Assembly (NCBI GenBank): GCA_009921785.1
Contig: RFXE01000098.1
Coordinates: 1 to 6,885, forward strand
DNA length: 6,885 nt
Source of the DNA: Alphaproteobacteria bacterium
Lineage (GTDB): Bacteria > Pseudomonadota > Alphaproteobacteria > Rhizobiales > Beijerinckiaceae
Direction of reading: 5' to 3'
Shown here: piece after piece, positions 6,522 to 6,885 of the stretch
How positions within the stretch are numbered: position 1 is the first letter of the stretch
How the letters are laid out: every line of letters begins with the position of its first letter
Notes under the pieces: model-generated
What the model saw: the letters and a program-made list of their open reading frames with translations, nothing else
The model's database searches: none
What the model was told of the DNA's origin: nothing
Program-made: the position numbers and the translations under genes

Positions 6522-6885
6522 ATGGCATCGCTTGAACTTCAAAAGATCGACAAGAAATTTGGCGCAAGCCATGTTGTGAAATCTGTTGATCTTTCGGTCG
6601 AACCGGGGGAATTCGTTGTTATACTTGGTCCGTCAGGTTGTGGTAAATCCACCTTGCTGCGGATGGTCGCGGGCCTTGAGGCTGTGTCGGGCGGTTCGAT
6701 TTTTATCAATAACAGAATCGTAAATGACCTTGAGCCGCGTGAACGTGGCTGTGCGATGGTGTTTCAGAATTACGCGCTCTATCCGCACATGACGGTAGCT
6801 GAAAATATTGGCTATGCGCTCAAGGTTGCAGGCCTTTCGAAAGTCGAGCGCGACAAAAAGATTGAAGCTGTTGCGCAAACACTCG
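6522..6885 (+). CDS. ugpC: UgpC, ABC transporter ATPase (partial, cut by window edge)
   Basis: Only the first 121 codons are present. They show the N-terminal half of a MalK/UgpC-type (CUT1 family) nucleotide-binding subunit, which dimerises under UgpA/UgpE and drives import by ATP hydrolysis. Walker A is GPSGCGKST at 36-44, and the Q-loop is MVFQNYALYPHMTV with Q82, typical of MalK/UgpC-like ATPases. The signature motif, Walker B and C-terminal regulatory domain would be beyond the right edge. The ATG at 6522 follows AGGGA (6511-6515) with 6 nt spacing. It is the last visible gene of the ugpBAEC unit, and whether ugpQ or another enzyme follows cannot be seen. Confidence 0.95.
   Translation, partial: MASLELQKIDKKFGASHVVKSVDLSVEPGEFVVILGPSGCGKSTLLRMVAGLEAVSGGSIFINNRIVNDLEPRERGCAMVFQNYALYPHMTVAENIGYALKVAGLSKVERDKKIEAVAQTL

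Noticed and set aside
1..6885. CRISPR arrays, insertion sequences, tRNA or rRNA genes
   Set aside because: No regularly spaced repeats, transposase-like frames, terminal inverted repeats or tRNA folds were seen on either strand.

Overview
The window looks like chromosomal DNA of an alphaproteobacterium, perhaps Hyphomicrobiales. I infer this from protein similarity to remembered rhizobial-type families, moderate GC in most genes, and a four-gene ugp-type transporter with alphaproteobacterial features. The genus cannot be fixed from the sequence alone.

Layout. Positions 1-336 hold no convincing gene, but contain a perfect 10-bp inverted repeat (122-145). Positions 337-1122 (+) encode a small, lysine-rich, AT-rich CHAD-domain protein. 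It converges on a two-gene minus-strand unit, read from 3149 down to 1249: an endonuclease/exonuclease/phosphatase (EEP) superfamily enzyme, then a xylose-isomerase-like TIM-barrel sugar phosphate isomerase/epimerase. The two are only 2 nt apart. Divergent from them, on the plus strand, is the sn-glycerol-3-phosphate (glycerophosphodiester) ABC importer: ugpB (periplasmic binding protein), a strong hairpin terminator/attenuator, ugpA and ugpE (permeases) and the first 121 codons of ugpC (ATPase), which runs off the right edge.

How the genes may work together. UgpB would capture glycerol-3-phosphate or a glycerophosphodiester, and UgpA/UgpE/UgpC would import it. The EEP enzyme and the TIM-barrel isomerase lack signal peptides, so they would act on imported material in the cytoplasm. 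No ugpQ phosphodiesterase is visible here, so the EEP protein could fill that place; this is inference. CHAD domains are known to associate with polyphosphate, which would fit a phosphate theme, but that gene is in a separate transcription unit of different base composition.

The most notable points are: (1) ugpB has no usable start codon in frame with its signal peptide, and the sequence is best explained by a 1-nt frameshift inside the signal sequence; (2) a series of GTCAT-type half-sites at about 10-12 bp spacing lies in the divergent control region and resembles PhoB boxes; (3) the EEP-isomerase pair beside ugp suggests an unusual catabolic branch; (4) UgpE carries an insertion of about 29 residues relative to the E. 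coli protein.
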